Origin: Thermocoleostomius sinensis A174
GTDB lineage: Bacteria > Cyanobacteriota > Cyanobacteriia > Elainellales > Elainellaceae
Length of the DNA stretch: 64,000 bases
Assembly (NCBI RefSeq): GCF_026802175.1
Contig: NZ_CP113797.1
Span: 1,155,026 to 1,219,025, forward strand
Direction of reading: 5' to 3'
Shown here: one piece after another, positions 44,400-52,980 of the stretch
How the letters are laid out: each line of letters begins with the position of its first letter
Numbering within the stretch: the stretch's first letter is position 1
Program-made: the position numbers and the translations under genes
The notes under the pieces: model-generated
What the model was told of the DNA's origin: nothing
Database searches by the model: none
What the model saw: the letters and a program-made list of their open reading frames with translations, nothing else

Positions 44400-44936
44400 T
44401 TATGCGATGGGCAACTTTCTGACAGAGGTAGAGGAGTCCTGCATCGCCTTTATTCCCAGCCCTGCTTCTCTCACTCCTTCCTCGTCCAGATGGGGGAAAG
44501 GAGGGTTGGGGCGGGGCGGGTCAGATAATCGCATATCGTGTGAATATTTGCTATGGTGAACTCGTTTTTGCCTCGATCGGGCACTAGTGCAAGAATCAAC
44601 TTTATGTCTTGCGTAATATCCAGTATGATACCTAGCCTGGCGGTTGACATAGTATCGCCAAACCCACTGCCCTAAGCCCAGCAACGACAACACCTGTTGT
44701 ACTTGCTGCAATTGCAAAATCAATAAGCGATATCGCTGCCGGAGTTGAAAGCTACCCATCTGTCCAGAGCCGATCGCAACGGGTGCATTGCACAAAACTC
44801 GATGTGTTGTATGATTTGCCAGCGTTAGAACATCTGCTGCCTTCGCTAAGACCGATCGCAACCGACACAGTTGCCAAGCCATATACAGGCACAGGAACGC
44901 CAGCACCCCATTCAAAAGTAAAACGATCGCTATCAT
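44400..44936 (-). CDS. Hypothetical membrane-anchored protein
   Basis: 178 residues. One N-terminal membrane helix (about 2-22) is followed by basic helical sequence (about 25-100) including RQRYRLLILQLQQVQQVL. I recognise a cyanobacterial hypothetical protein but no domain. The last 55 residues look unlike protein under selection: they include DPPRPNPPFPHLDEEG, which is the translation of a dispersed intergenic repeat (about 44458-44524). The original gene may have ended earlier and read through into the repeat. The ATG has no clear ribosome-binding site. Confidence 0.6.
   Translation of the reverse strand: MIAIVLLLNGVLAFLCLYMAWQLCRLRSVLAKAADVLTLANHTTHRVLCNAPVAIGSGQMGSFQLRQRYRLLILQLQQVQQVLSLLGLGQWVWRYYVNRQARYHTGYYARHKVDSCTSARSRQKRVHHSKYSHDMRLSDPPRPNPPFPHLDEEGVREAGLGIKAMQDSSTSVRKLPIA
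44458..44524. repeat. Dispersed intergenic-type repeat inside a coding tail
   Basis: The segment carries the TCTCTCACTCC...GGGGGAAAGGAGGGTTGGGG composition of the element near 289-373. It encodes the C-terminal tail of the - strand gene that spans it. Confidence 0.45.
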
Positions 44937-45209
44937 GATTCAAGGCATTACTTCACAAGCGTGGCACAATTGCGCATCGCTGGCTCGATCATACCTACAG
45001 ATGCCCGTGGCTGGCATCGAATTTTTCTGAACTCAAAACTGATCTTGAAAAAGAGCAGCCCCACCGCATTACCTAAAGGTGAAACAGATGAGGCTGGAGA
45101 CGCAGTTAGGAGGTATCTGAATAAAAGAGTATAGGGAGAAATGCCAGATGGGTTTTCTTTTAACAAGTTCTTAAGCTGTTCTAGAAATTGGGGGGCAGGG
45201 AGTAGGGGG

Positions 45210-47015
45210 TTACATCAGCAGATCAACGGAGTCAGCGATCGGCGAGGTAATCATTACTGGATCTTGATATAGCGGAACAGTGAACGTGACGGTTGAACCC
45301 AAACCTTCACCCATGCTAAAGAAATTGACAACGCCGCCCATCGCTTCCACCAGCTTTTGGGAAATGGCCAACCCCAACCCAGTACCGCCATATTGCCGCG
45401 TGCGGGAACCATCGACTTGGCTAAAAGTTTGGAACAGTTTGTCTTGCTTTTCTAAGGACACACCAATGCCCGTATCCGCTACGCTAATTTTCACCGTACC
45501 CGGTTTTTCTTCCCCCTGCACCACGACTTTACCCGGAATCACCTCGGCACTGATGGTGATGCCGCCTTCATGGGTAAATTTGATGGCATTGCCCACTAAA
45601 TTCAACATCACTTGCAGTAATCGCTGATAGTTGCCATAGATCACCACTTCATCACGGGTAGCAGGAGTCAGAATTTCGAAGGACAAGTTCTTTTGCTGAG
45701 CTTGAGGACGGGTGAAATTTTCTACATCAGTGAGCAAATCATCTAACTCGATCGGGTTAAGATCAAGCTGCATTTTGCCAGCCTCAATCTTAGCGATATC
45801 TAGAATGTCGTTGATGATATTGAGCAAGTGAATTGCCGATCGATAGGCTTCTTGAATGAACTGGTTTTGCTCTTCTGGATCATCAGCCATACCGTCCATA
45901 ATCAGCTTCAGGAAGCCAATCATGCCATTTAATGGGGTGCGCAGTTCATGAGAGGTGTTGGCTAAAAATTCACTCTTAAGCCGAGAAGCCGCTTCCGCTT
46001 GCCGCCGGGCTTCTTCTAATTCCTTGTGTTGCTGCCGCAGATTTTCGTTAGCGCGTTGCAGTTCGGCAGCCAAACTGCGGGTTTCTTCCAACAGCGTCAC
46101 ATAGGTCACCCCTGCTCCCACCTGTTGGGCAATTTCTTGTAATAATTCAATTTCTACATCGTTCCAGCGCCGCAACTGCTCTGGTTGATGCAGAATAATC
46201 AAGCCATTTGGCTGATCTTTGTAGGTTGTAGGAATCGCCAGCCCAGACGATACATCGACCCCTAGTCCATCAAAATCGATTGGCACGGGGCGCAGAGTCG
46301 TCAAAGCTTGCCGGAGTCGAGTGGCCGTCTCCAAGGAAAACTCAGTTCCAAGCATAGAGGGTAACGAGGGATGGCGGTACTCGGCCAGTACCTTTAGAAC
46401 AGGTTCGTCTGGCTTGTAGGGACAAATTAAACATCGATCGACTTCTAGGGCTTCTCCTAAACCATTTACGGTCTGTTGCCAAATGCTTTCAAGGTCAAGA
46501 CTGCGGCGAATATTCCAAATAACTTGATTCAGTCGTTTTTGATACCGAAAATGGTGCGATGAGTCAGATTTCAATAAGCGATCCACCAGTTCTAGCGCTC
46601 GGCTTTCGGAGACATTACAGAGAAACTTGCCTGTTACCACAACCAGTTTGGCGGCTCCGTAAGGCGTTAGGATGGGGCTAATTGTCAGATCGAAAGCAAA
46701 ATACTGATTGGTATAGGTAAACGGATACTCAAAGCTAACCGGAACCAAAGACTCTAGTACCTGCTGTACTTGCTGCACATAGGATTCGGCTGAAACAGGC
46801 GAGAATCCTTGATCAACTGGTTTCCCAATCACTTGGTCTAGGCAGAGATTGTATCGCTCTGCGGCATTCCAGTAGAACGAGAGACATCGCCCCGCTGTGT
46901 CTTGCGTCAAAACCAGATCTGCACCCGATGCCGACAACAAACTATCGAATCGACATGACGCCGCCGAATGGGTTGGTTCGGTTGTAGAAGAGGAGCGATC
47001 GCTGGGCAAGGTCAT
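45210..47015 (-). CDS. Soluble PAS/GAF sensor histidine kinase
   Basis: 601 residues without membrane segments. A PAS-like domain (about 25-140), GAF domain (about 165-315), a coiled coil (about 315-350), HisKA with the phosphorylated His near 356 in NTSHELRTPLNG, and HATPase (N-box NLVGNAIKFTHEGG, G1 DTGIGV, G2 GTGLGLAI). The sequence runs IINDILDIAKIEAGKM in the dimerisation helix, common in cyanobacterial kinases. There is no adjacent response regulator. The signal and partner are unknown. Confidence 0.92.
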   Translation of the reverse strand: MTLPSDRSSSTTEPTHSAASCRFDSLLSASGADLVLTQDTAGRCLSFYWNAAERYNLCLDQVIGKPVDQGFSPVSAESYVQQVQQVLESLVPVSFEYPFTYTNQYFAFDLTISPILTPYGAAKLVVVTGKFLCNVSESRALELVDRLLKSDSSHHFRYQKRLNQVIWNIRRSLDLESIWQQTVNGLGEALEVDRCLICPYKPDEPVLKVLAEYRHPSLPSMLGTEFSLETATRLRQALTTLRPVPIDFDGLGVDVSSGLAIPTTYKDQPNGLIILHQPEQLRRWNDVEIELLQEIAQQVGAGVTYVTLLEETRSLAAELQRANENLRQQHKELEEARRQAEAASRLKSEFLANTSHELRTPLNGMIGFLKLIMDGMADDPEEQNQFIQEAYRSAIHLLNIINDILDIAKIEAGKMQLDLNPIELDDLLTDVENFTRPQAQQKNLSFEILTPATRDEVVIYGNYQRLLQVMLNLVGNAIKFTHEGGITISAEVIPGKVVVQGEEKPGTVKISVADTGIGVSLEKQDKLFQTFSQVDGSRTRQYGGTGLGLAISQKLVEAMGGVVNFFSMGEGLGSTVTFTVPLYQDPVMITSPIADSVDLLM

Positions 47016-47265
47016 TAGCGTGGGACTGCAAACGGCAAGATGGAAGGTTTGATTTTCCAGAATTGACCCTGAGGTAACCGAAGCAACTGCAACGGTGGAT
47101 GTTCAAGAACAACTTCCAGATTCAACACTCAAGGTGAGAATTCCCGATTCCAAGAATCCAATCGCCTCAAGTTGATGAAAATGTTCACGGAAAAGTAGCT
47201 AAAAAGCCGTTGAATAACGGAATGAGAGCAAAACCACTCTCGACGCTGCTGCACCCCCTGCTTGA

Positions 47266-47490
47266 CTAGTCATTCCACTCACCCTTAGGCGGAACAGGAG
47301 GATTTGGGCGCATGGTGCGAGTCAAATCATCGTCCCGGCGACTTCCACCCCCCAGCCATTGTCGCACAGCAACCTCAATGACTTTACTGGGATCACTCGT
47401 GAGGTGGCGAATCTGCTCCAGAAGCTCAGCATCAATTTCAATGGAAAGATTCACTTTGCCAGGCTTAGGTTGAATAGCAGGATCGTTCAT
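47266..47490 (-). CDS. Ribbon-helix-helix protein
   Basis: 74 residues. The central part VNLSIEIDAELLEQIRHL fits a strand followed by a helix-turn-helix as in ribbon-helix-helix DNA-binding proteins, and a second helix (SKVIEVAVRQWL) completes it. The tail is Pro-rich and acidic. Such proteins are antitoxins or small regulators; no toxin gene is adjacent. It is divergent from lepA, and three ATGCATAAAT repeats between the two genes could be its binding sites. Confidence 0.65.
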   Translation of the reverse strand: MNDPAIQPKPGKVNLSIEIDAELLEQIRHLTSDPSKVIEVAVRQWLGGGSRRDDDLTRTMRPNPPVPPKGEWND

Positions 47491-47903
47491 AGGTTGTTGC
47501 AGGCTCTTTGGAGCAAGGTCTAAACAACAAAATTTCTATACACAGTGGGGAAGAACAAGGAAACTCACCTGGTTCTGCTGACCTTGATTAATCGAAGTCA
47601 AATCCCTACCTACATTAAACATCATTCGACTTTCAACTAGGTTAGCTGAGAACAGTGAATGAGGATAGAAAAGATGGGAACCGGTCGTGAATGCATAAAT
47701 ACAATGCATAAATAATGCATAAATACGTGAACGAAACGCATAGAGAAGCGATCGAGCTTTCGAGCTTTTTTCTTCTCGCCGTTAGCCTGCATTCTTGATC
47801 CTTTGTGTTGCCAACCCTAATCCTCAGCCTTCAAACTACTGACTGTTGCAATCGAAAGGATTACAATATCTTAAGCATCTCATGCTGCCTATCTAAGAAA
47901 TCT
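47491..47903. other. Divergent upstream region of the RHH gene and lepA
   Basis: 413 bp without a gene. It holds three ATGCATAAAT copies (47691-47724) and otherwise shows no feature that I can identify. Confidence 0.6.
47691..47724. promoter_or_regulatory. Three direct ATGCATAAAT repeats
   Basis: Copies begin at 47691, 47704 and 47715, with 13- and 11-base spacing, so they fall on about the same face of the helix. They lie between the ribbon-helix-helix gene and lepA. Tandem sites like these often bind cooperative dimeric repressors. Confidence 0.5.
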
Positions 47904-49709
47904 ATGACCGACGTACCTGTTTCTCGCATTCGCAACTTTTCGATCATTGCTCACATTGACCACGGCAAATCCACCCTGGCCGATCGCCTGCTGCAAACGA
48001 CGGGCACCGTCAGCGCGCGCGAGATGAAGGAACAGTTCCTCGACAACATGGAGTTGGAGCGTGAACGTGGCATCACAATCAAACTTCAAGCCGCCCGCAT
48101 GAAGTACACGGCTCAAGATGGGCAGGACTACGTTTTGAATTTGATTGATACACCGGGACATGTAGACTTTTCCTATGAGGTTTCCCGATCGCTGGCTGCC
48201 TGTGAAGGGGCGTTATTGGTGGTGGATGCTTCGCAAGGGGTCGAGGCCCAAACCCTGGCAAATGTATATTTAGCTTTAGAAAATAATTTAGAAATTATTC
48301 CTGTTCTCAACAAGATTGATTTACCAGGGGCAGAACCGGATCGCGTTAAATCAGAAATTGAGGAAATTATTGGTCTAGATTGTAGTGGGGCAGTGTTAGC
48401 TTCGGCGAAGGAAGGCATTGGTATCACTGACATTTTGGAGTCGATTGTCTATCTGGTACCGCCGCCACAAGATACTGTCGAAAAACCGTTACGAGCGCTG
48501 ATCTTTGATAGCTACTATGATCCCTATCGGGGCGTAATCGTCTACTTCCGCGTTATGGATGGTACCCTGAAGCGGGGCGATCGGATACGGTTGATGGCAT
48601 CGGGTAAAGAATACGAAATTGACGAGTTGGGCGTACTGTCACCCACTCAGGTTCAAGTTGAAGAACTGCACGCAGGGGAAGTGGGATACTTGGCCGCCGC
48701 CATTAAAGCGGTGGAAGATGCCCGAGTCGGGGATACGATTACTTTGGCTGGTAAACAATCCTCGATCGAACCGTTGCCTGGCTATACCGAAGCTAAGCCG
48801 ATGGTGTTCTGCGGACTGTTTCCCACCGATGCCGATCAGTTTGAAGACTTGCGAGAAGCCCTAGAAAAACTGCGCCTCAACGACGCTGCTCTACAGTACG
48901 AGCCAGAAACCTCTAGTGCAATGGGGTTTGGTTTCCGCTGTGGCTTCTTGGGGTTATTGCACATGGAGATTGTCCAGGAGCGACTGGAGCGGGAGTATGA
49001 CCTCGACTTAATTACCACGGCTCCTTCGGTTATCTACCGCGTCACCAAAATTGACGGCGAAGTAATTTATATTGACAACCCCAGCCTGCTGCCCGATCCG
49101 CAATATCGCGAGATGATCGAAGAACCCTATGTGCAGGTAGATATGATCACACCCGAGGAGTTCGTTGGGCCGTTAATGGAATTGAGCCAGAGCCGGCGCG
49201 GTGTGTTCAAGGACATGAAGTACTTGACGCAAGGCCGGACAACCCTCTCTTACGAAATTCCCCTGGCAGAAGTAGTGACAGATTTCTTTGACCAAATGAA
49301 ATCCCGCTCGCGGGGCTATGCCAGTATGGAGTATCACTTGATTGGCTATCGCGAAAATCCGCTGGTGAAGCTAGATATTTTAATTAATGGCGATCGGGTT
49401 GACCCGCTAGCCACAATCGTGCACCGCGATAAGGCTTATTACGTGGGTAAAGCGTTGGTAGAAAAACTAAAGGAATTGATTCCTCGCCATCAGTTTAAGA
49501 TTCCAATTCAGGCGGCGATTGGGTCACGCATTGTTGCCAGTGAACATATTCCAGCGCTGCGTAAGGATGTATTAGCGAAGTGCTATGGTGGCGATATTTC
49601 CCGAAAGAAGAAATTGCTGCAAAAACAAGCTAAAGGAAAGAAGCGCTTAAAGGCGATCGGAACAGTAGATGTGCCACAAGAAGCATTTATGGCGGTGTTG
49701 AAGCTTTAG
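47904..49709 (+). CDS. lepA: Elongation factor 4 (LepA) GTPase
   Basis: 601 residues, the usual length. G-domain motifs: AHIDHGKST (G1), RGITIK (G2), DTPGH (G3), NKID (G4) and SAK (G5), followed by the domain II barrel, EF-G-like domains and the LepA-specific C-terminal domain ending with [12 protein letters not shown] and [12 protein letters not shown]. It promotes back-translocation or remodels stalled ribosomes under stress. An upstream in-frame ATG at 47805 would add 33 unconserved residues; the ATG at 47904 matches family starts. A strong hairpin terminator begins at its stop codon. Confidence 0.97.
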   Translation: MTDVPVSRIRNFSIIAHIDHGKSTLADRLLQTTGTVSAREMKEQFLDNMELERERGITIKLQAARMKYTAQDGQDYVLNLIDTPGHVDFSYEVSRSLAACEGALLVVDASQGVEAQTLANVYLALENNLEIIPVLNKIDLPGAEPDRVKSEIEEIIGLDCSGAVLASAKEGIGITDILESIVYLVPPPQDTVEKPLRALIFDSYYDPYRGVIVYFRVMDGTLKRGDRIRLMASGKEYEIDELGVLSPTQVQVEELHAGEVGYLAAAIKAVEDARVGDTITLAGKQSSIEPLPGYTEAKPMVFCGLFPTDADQFEDLREALEKLRLNDAALQYEPETSSAMGFGFRCGFLGLLHMEIVQERLEREYDLDLITTAPSVIYRVTKIDGEVIYIDNPSLLPDPQYREMIEEPYVQVDMITPEEFVGPLMELSQSRRGVFKDMKYLTQGRTTLSYEIPLAEVVTDFFDQMKSRSRGYASMEYHLIGYRENPLVKLDILINGDRVDPLATIVHRDKAYYVGKALVEKLKELIPRHQFKIPIQAAIGSRIVASEHIPALRKDVLAKCYGGDISRKKKLLQKQAKGKKRLKAIGTVDVPQEAFMAVLKL

Positions 49710-49750
49710 TGGCTAAACTCCATTCACACTACCGGGTTTAGCCACTTTAT
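49708..49750 (+). terminator. Intrinsic terminator of lepA
   Basis: AGTGGCTAAAC at 49708-49718 pairs perfectly with GTTTAGCCACT at 49736-49746 (11 bp, 17-base loop), followed by TTAT. It begins within the lepA stop codon. Confidence 0.75.
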
Positions 49751-49990
49751 TGGGCTTACGGCAGTTGGTGTCTCTCATTGACTGCCTCTTTCTACACTAT
49801 TTGGTCTAAGAGGTTGTTTGAATATCCAACCCTTCAGACAATGTGTGTGAGAACGCTGCCCCCTCGCTATAGCGTTTTATTTAGGTTTCAAGGTGAGTAG
49901 GTGTTAGCGAAGCCTTCCGAGAAAAAATCACGGCGCAACAACGCACTTCACCTAAACTAAGCCGTTAAGCAAGAAGATTGTGTGTTCACT

Positions 49991-50194
49991 TTACCTCTGA
50001 GGATTTGCTAATTTTTCAGCAGATCTGGATAATCGTTCCAGCGCTTCTGTTTGTTTTTCGATCTGCTTCGTTTGTTTCTGAAGTTCTTCCAGTTGCCTAG
50101 ATTGAGACAGTGCATCACTAGTGTGGGGGATAATATACTCACAACCCGACACAAAGACGCAAATGCACAGAATGAGCACTAGAACATAACGCAT
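49991..50194 (-). CDS. Small lipoprotein with coiled coil
   Basis: 67 residues from the ATG at 50194, which has AGGAGG about 9 bases upstream; a longer frame to 50266 is rejected. A lipoprotein signal peptide ends at Cys18 (VFVSGC). After a short linker, residues about 31-63 form a heptad-like coiled coil (LEELQKQTKQIEKQTEALERL). The design resembles small Lpp/OsmE-like membrane-tethered helical lipoproteins, but the family is not recognised. Confidence 0.65.
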   Translation of the reverse strand: MRYVLVLILCICVFVSGCEYIIPHTSDALSQSRQLEELQKQTKQIEKQTEALERLSRSAEKLANPQR

Positions 50195-50537
50195 TTGCTG
50201 TTTCCTCCTACAACCATACATTTCACTTGATGACAGCTTGATCGTGTCGTAAAAGTCTGTCTTCAACTTGGCTCACTCCAGTTATTCTTACGTCTATCAT
50301 AGGTACGATTTTTGTTTTGTCGGAATCATTCTTCGCAAGTAAGACAGCATAATACTCATTCATCCACTTTTTGCTAAACCTCTACTGAATCGTCAAGGTT
50401 TGGCACAAGCAAGCGATCGCTTATTTCGTCAAATTGGATACAGTATTTGAAGTCCGATCGATTGAAGGGTATCCAAAGAGTGAACAAAGCTGATTTAATG
50501 AAAGCTGATTTCATCACTCGTTCAAATCATTATCTCT
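50195..50537. other. Divergent promoter region of the small lipoprotein and the DUF4347 gene
   Basis: 343 bp without a gene. It holds a HIP1 octamer within AAGCGATCGCTT near 50413-50424 and AT-rich stretches. No other structure is recognised. Confidence 0.5.
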
Positions 50538-52589
50538 ATGGAATGTGTCTTCAAAGTCTCCTTCTTGTCCCTACGTGCGGTTATACTTAGCTTGATTTTG
50601 TTTTGTATACTAGGATGTCTTAGTCTAGTTTCGGTTATATCTCTTTATTATTCATTTTATGACCTTAATTCAGAGTTCACTGAAGCATCAATAGCTCCAG
50701 TAACGGACGTTATGTTTATTGATTCTAGAATTGTCCATCATGAGATATTAGCCAGAGGTGTTAGACCGGGAACGGCTGTTTATACGCTCTCATCTGAGCA
50801 TGATGGTGTAAGTACCATTACTCAAGTTTTGTCTCGCTATGGCAATTTAAGAGCGTTACACTTGGTATCGCATGGGCAAGCTGGACAGTTTCAGTTAGGC
50901 AATCAGGTGATATCGCCGGACAGATTTGCGCACTATCAATCGCACTTAGTTCAGTGGCGCTCTGCCCTATCAGCGTCAGCCGATGTGTTGGTTTATGGCT
51001 GCGAGGTCGCTGTGGATCACGAGGCGTGGTTACACCAATTAAGTCAGGTCATTGAAGCCGATGTGGCTGCTTCAACCAATTTGACAGGCAGTGCACAGCT
51101 AGGCGGAGATTGGACCCTGGAAGCTACAACTGGGCCGATCGAAACTCCGATCGCTTTCTCCGAGTCTGCCCGTTCAGCCTATGAAGGGGTGCTTAAGCAA
51201 ATTACTGTCACCACGACAGACGATGCAGGTACGGGGTCCTTGCGCTGGGCAATTGAGCAATCTAACACGTCTCTGGAAGATGATTTCATTGATTTAAGTC
51301 AGATCAGCGGTACAATTCGGCTTCAGCAAAGCCTGCCCGCGATCAGAAGTAATTTAACGTTGGCGGGCAACGGGGATGACATCATCAGCGGCAATCAGTC
51401 ACATCGCGTTCTATATGTTGATCGAGGCAATGTGGCGATTCGTAATCTTACCATCGCGGATGGGCTGGCGCTCGGTAGTCATGGTATCGATGGGGCGGGT
51501 GGTGCAGCCGGTCTGGGGGGCGGCTTGTTTGTCAACAGTGGTCGTGTGATGCTGAGTCAGGTGACGTTTGTGAATAATCGAGCCGTCGGCGGTGATGGCA
51601 CTGTGCAAACCGAGACTGGCGAGAACTCGGTAGAAGACGAGGGACGATCGGCAATGGCCCTGCAAACGACGATTGCGGCTGACAAAAACCGCTTGACTGT
51701 CAGTCAAGGGGGAATTGTTGGAATTAACGGCATCAGCTTACCCGATCTCGACCGAGTGGCGTTGGGCGAGCAGGGTGTTCGCATTGACAGCAATCGAGAT
51801 CAGTATCGGGCCGATCGCGGGGCAATTGCGGGGGTGAATGGGATTGGCATTGGCGGAATTGGGACGATCGCTTTTGGCGGTGGCGGTGGGTTTGGGGGCT
51901 TTGGCAATGCCGGCAATGGCGGCAATGGCGGCAATGGGGGGACTGAAGGCGGCAATGGCGGCAATGGCGGCAATGGCGGTGATGGGGGAACGGGTGTGTT
52001 CAGTACGTTCGATATTTGGGGCAAGCAGGGAGTAGGAACAGCCGTATTTGGCGGTGGCGGCGGTTTCGGGGGCTTGGGCAATGCGGGCAATGGGGGCGAA
52101 GGCGGCGATGCAAAGGCTCCGATCGCAGATGGCGGCAATGGGGGACAGGGAGGGAGAGGCGGCAATGGGGGCTTTGGTGGCGGTGGCGGCAGCGGCGGCA
52201 GCGGCGGCAATGGCGGTATACTGAGCACACCGGGAGCATCAGGAATGCCGGGGGATGGGGGCTTTGGCGGCGGGAATGGTAGCACTGGCGGCGGCGGCGG
52301 TGCTGGTTTGGGGGGGGCAATCTTTGTCCGATCGGGTAGCCTCACCCTCTATAACACCACCTTTGAACGCAATCAAGCGATTGGGGGGGCAGGAGCAAAC
52401 AACGGGCAAGGGAAAGGCGGCGCTATTTTTATCGTGACTGAAGCGTTGAAAGATCACGCCAAGGTAGCAACCACTCCCCAAGTGATAGCATTCGATCGAT
52501 TGCCCACTTTCGTCAATAACCAAGCTTCGCACGCGGATGATCATGCGATGGATAATCCGGACGTATATGGAATAATCGCAGTGCATTGA
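50538..52589 (+). CDS. DUF4347 domain protein with glycine-rich stalk
   Basis: 683 residues. A membrane/signal segment (about 12-40), a DUF4347 domain (about 57-215) with the conserved HLVSHGQ (His112) and VLVYGCEVA (Cys155), a TDDAGTGSLRWAI motif typical of right-handed beta-helix passengers (about 223-240), then a parallel beta-helix (about 240-350) and a glycine-rich region (about 447-594). The His-Gly and Gly-Cys pair resembles the His/Cys dyad layout of clan CD cysteine peptidases. DUF4347 is common at the start of large cyanobacterial surface proteins. It lacks the RTX export tail seen in many of them. Confidence 0.85.
   Translation: MECVFKVSFLSLRAVILSLILFCILGCLSLVSVISLYYSFYDLNSEFTEASIAPVTDVMFIDSRIVHHEILARGVRPGTAVYTLSSEHDGVSTITQVLSRYGNLRALHLVSHGQAGQFQLGNQVISPDRFAHYQSHLVQWRSALSASADVLVYGCEVAVDHEAWLHQLSQVIEADVAASTNLTGSAQLGGDWTLEATTGPIETPIAFSESARSAYEGVLKQITVTTTDDAGTGSLRWAIEQSNTSLEDDFIDLSQISGTIRLQQSLPAIRSNLTLAGNGDDIISGNQSHRVLYVDRGNVAIRNLTIADGLALGSHGIDGAGGAAGLGGGLFVNSGRVMLSQVTFVNNRAVGGDGTVQTETGENSVEDEGRSAMALQTTIAADKNRLTVSQGGIVGINGISLPDLDRVALGEQGVRIDSNRDQYRADRGAIAGVNGIGIGGIGTIAFGGGGGFGGFGNAGNGGNGGNGGTEGGNGGNGGNGGDGGTGVFSTFDIWGKQGVGTAVFGGGGGFGGLGNAGNGGEGGDAKAPIADGGNGGQGGRGGNGGFGGGGGSGGSGGNGGILSTPGASGMPGDGGFGGGNGSTGGGGGAGLGGAIFVRSGSLTLYNTTFERNQAIGGAGANNGQGKGGAIFIVTEALKDHAKVATTPQVIAFDRLPTFVNNQASHADDHAMDNPDVYGIIAVH
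51877..52320 (+). repeat. Glycine-rich tandem coding repeats (GGNGG)
   Basis: This part of the DUF4347 gene is built from GGCAATGGC-type 9-base and GGCGGT-type units, giving GGNGGNGG-like protein. The + strand is very GC-skewed, and long proline-rich frames run on the opposite strand as shadows. Such tracts are prone to slippage. Confidence 0.85.
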
Positions 52590-52697
52590 GGCAGCGGGGA
52601 CTTGGAGATGGGGAATGAGCAATTGAGTGATGGCTTTAACAGACACAGAGGTGGCAATCCAGTTTACTAAACAAAGAGCATTTTTCAGGTTCAAGGT

Positions 52698-52940
52698 ATG
52701 GATGCGTTACCACAGGCAATTGATTCACAAACGGTTTTGGTGATTGCGGCAGTTGCAGTGTCGCTGCTAGCGTTGCGCTTGGTGTTTCGAGTTTTAAATG
52801 TAGGGCTAGGGCTAATTTTAGCGATTGTGGCGATCGTGCTGATTCTGCAATATGGATTTGAGATTAGTCCACGGGAATTGTGGTTTGAGATCGGTCAATT
52901 ACCCCAAGAACTCATGCGATTGGTTAGAAATTTTGGCTAA
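52698..52940 (+). CDS. Small two-helix membrane protein
   Basis: 80 residues with two hydrophobic helices (about 12-32 and 34-52) and an amphipathic C-terminal part containing RELWFEIGQLPQEL. I recognise a short cyanobacterial hypothetical protein but no function. It follows the DUF4347 gene by 108 bp on the same strand and is convergent with the sensor ATPase gene. Confidence 0.65.
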   Translation: MDALPQAIDSQTVLVIAAVAVSLLALRLVFRVLNVGLGLILAIVAIVLILQYGFEISPRELWFEIGQLPQELMRLVRNFG

Positions 52941-52980
52941 CTTGTACGCTGCATCCTTTTCTCCTGATATCCACTCGGTG

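Noticed and set aside
51800-52345. Proline-rich reading frame on the - strand
   Set aside because: It is the antisense shadow of the glycine-rich coding repeats.
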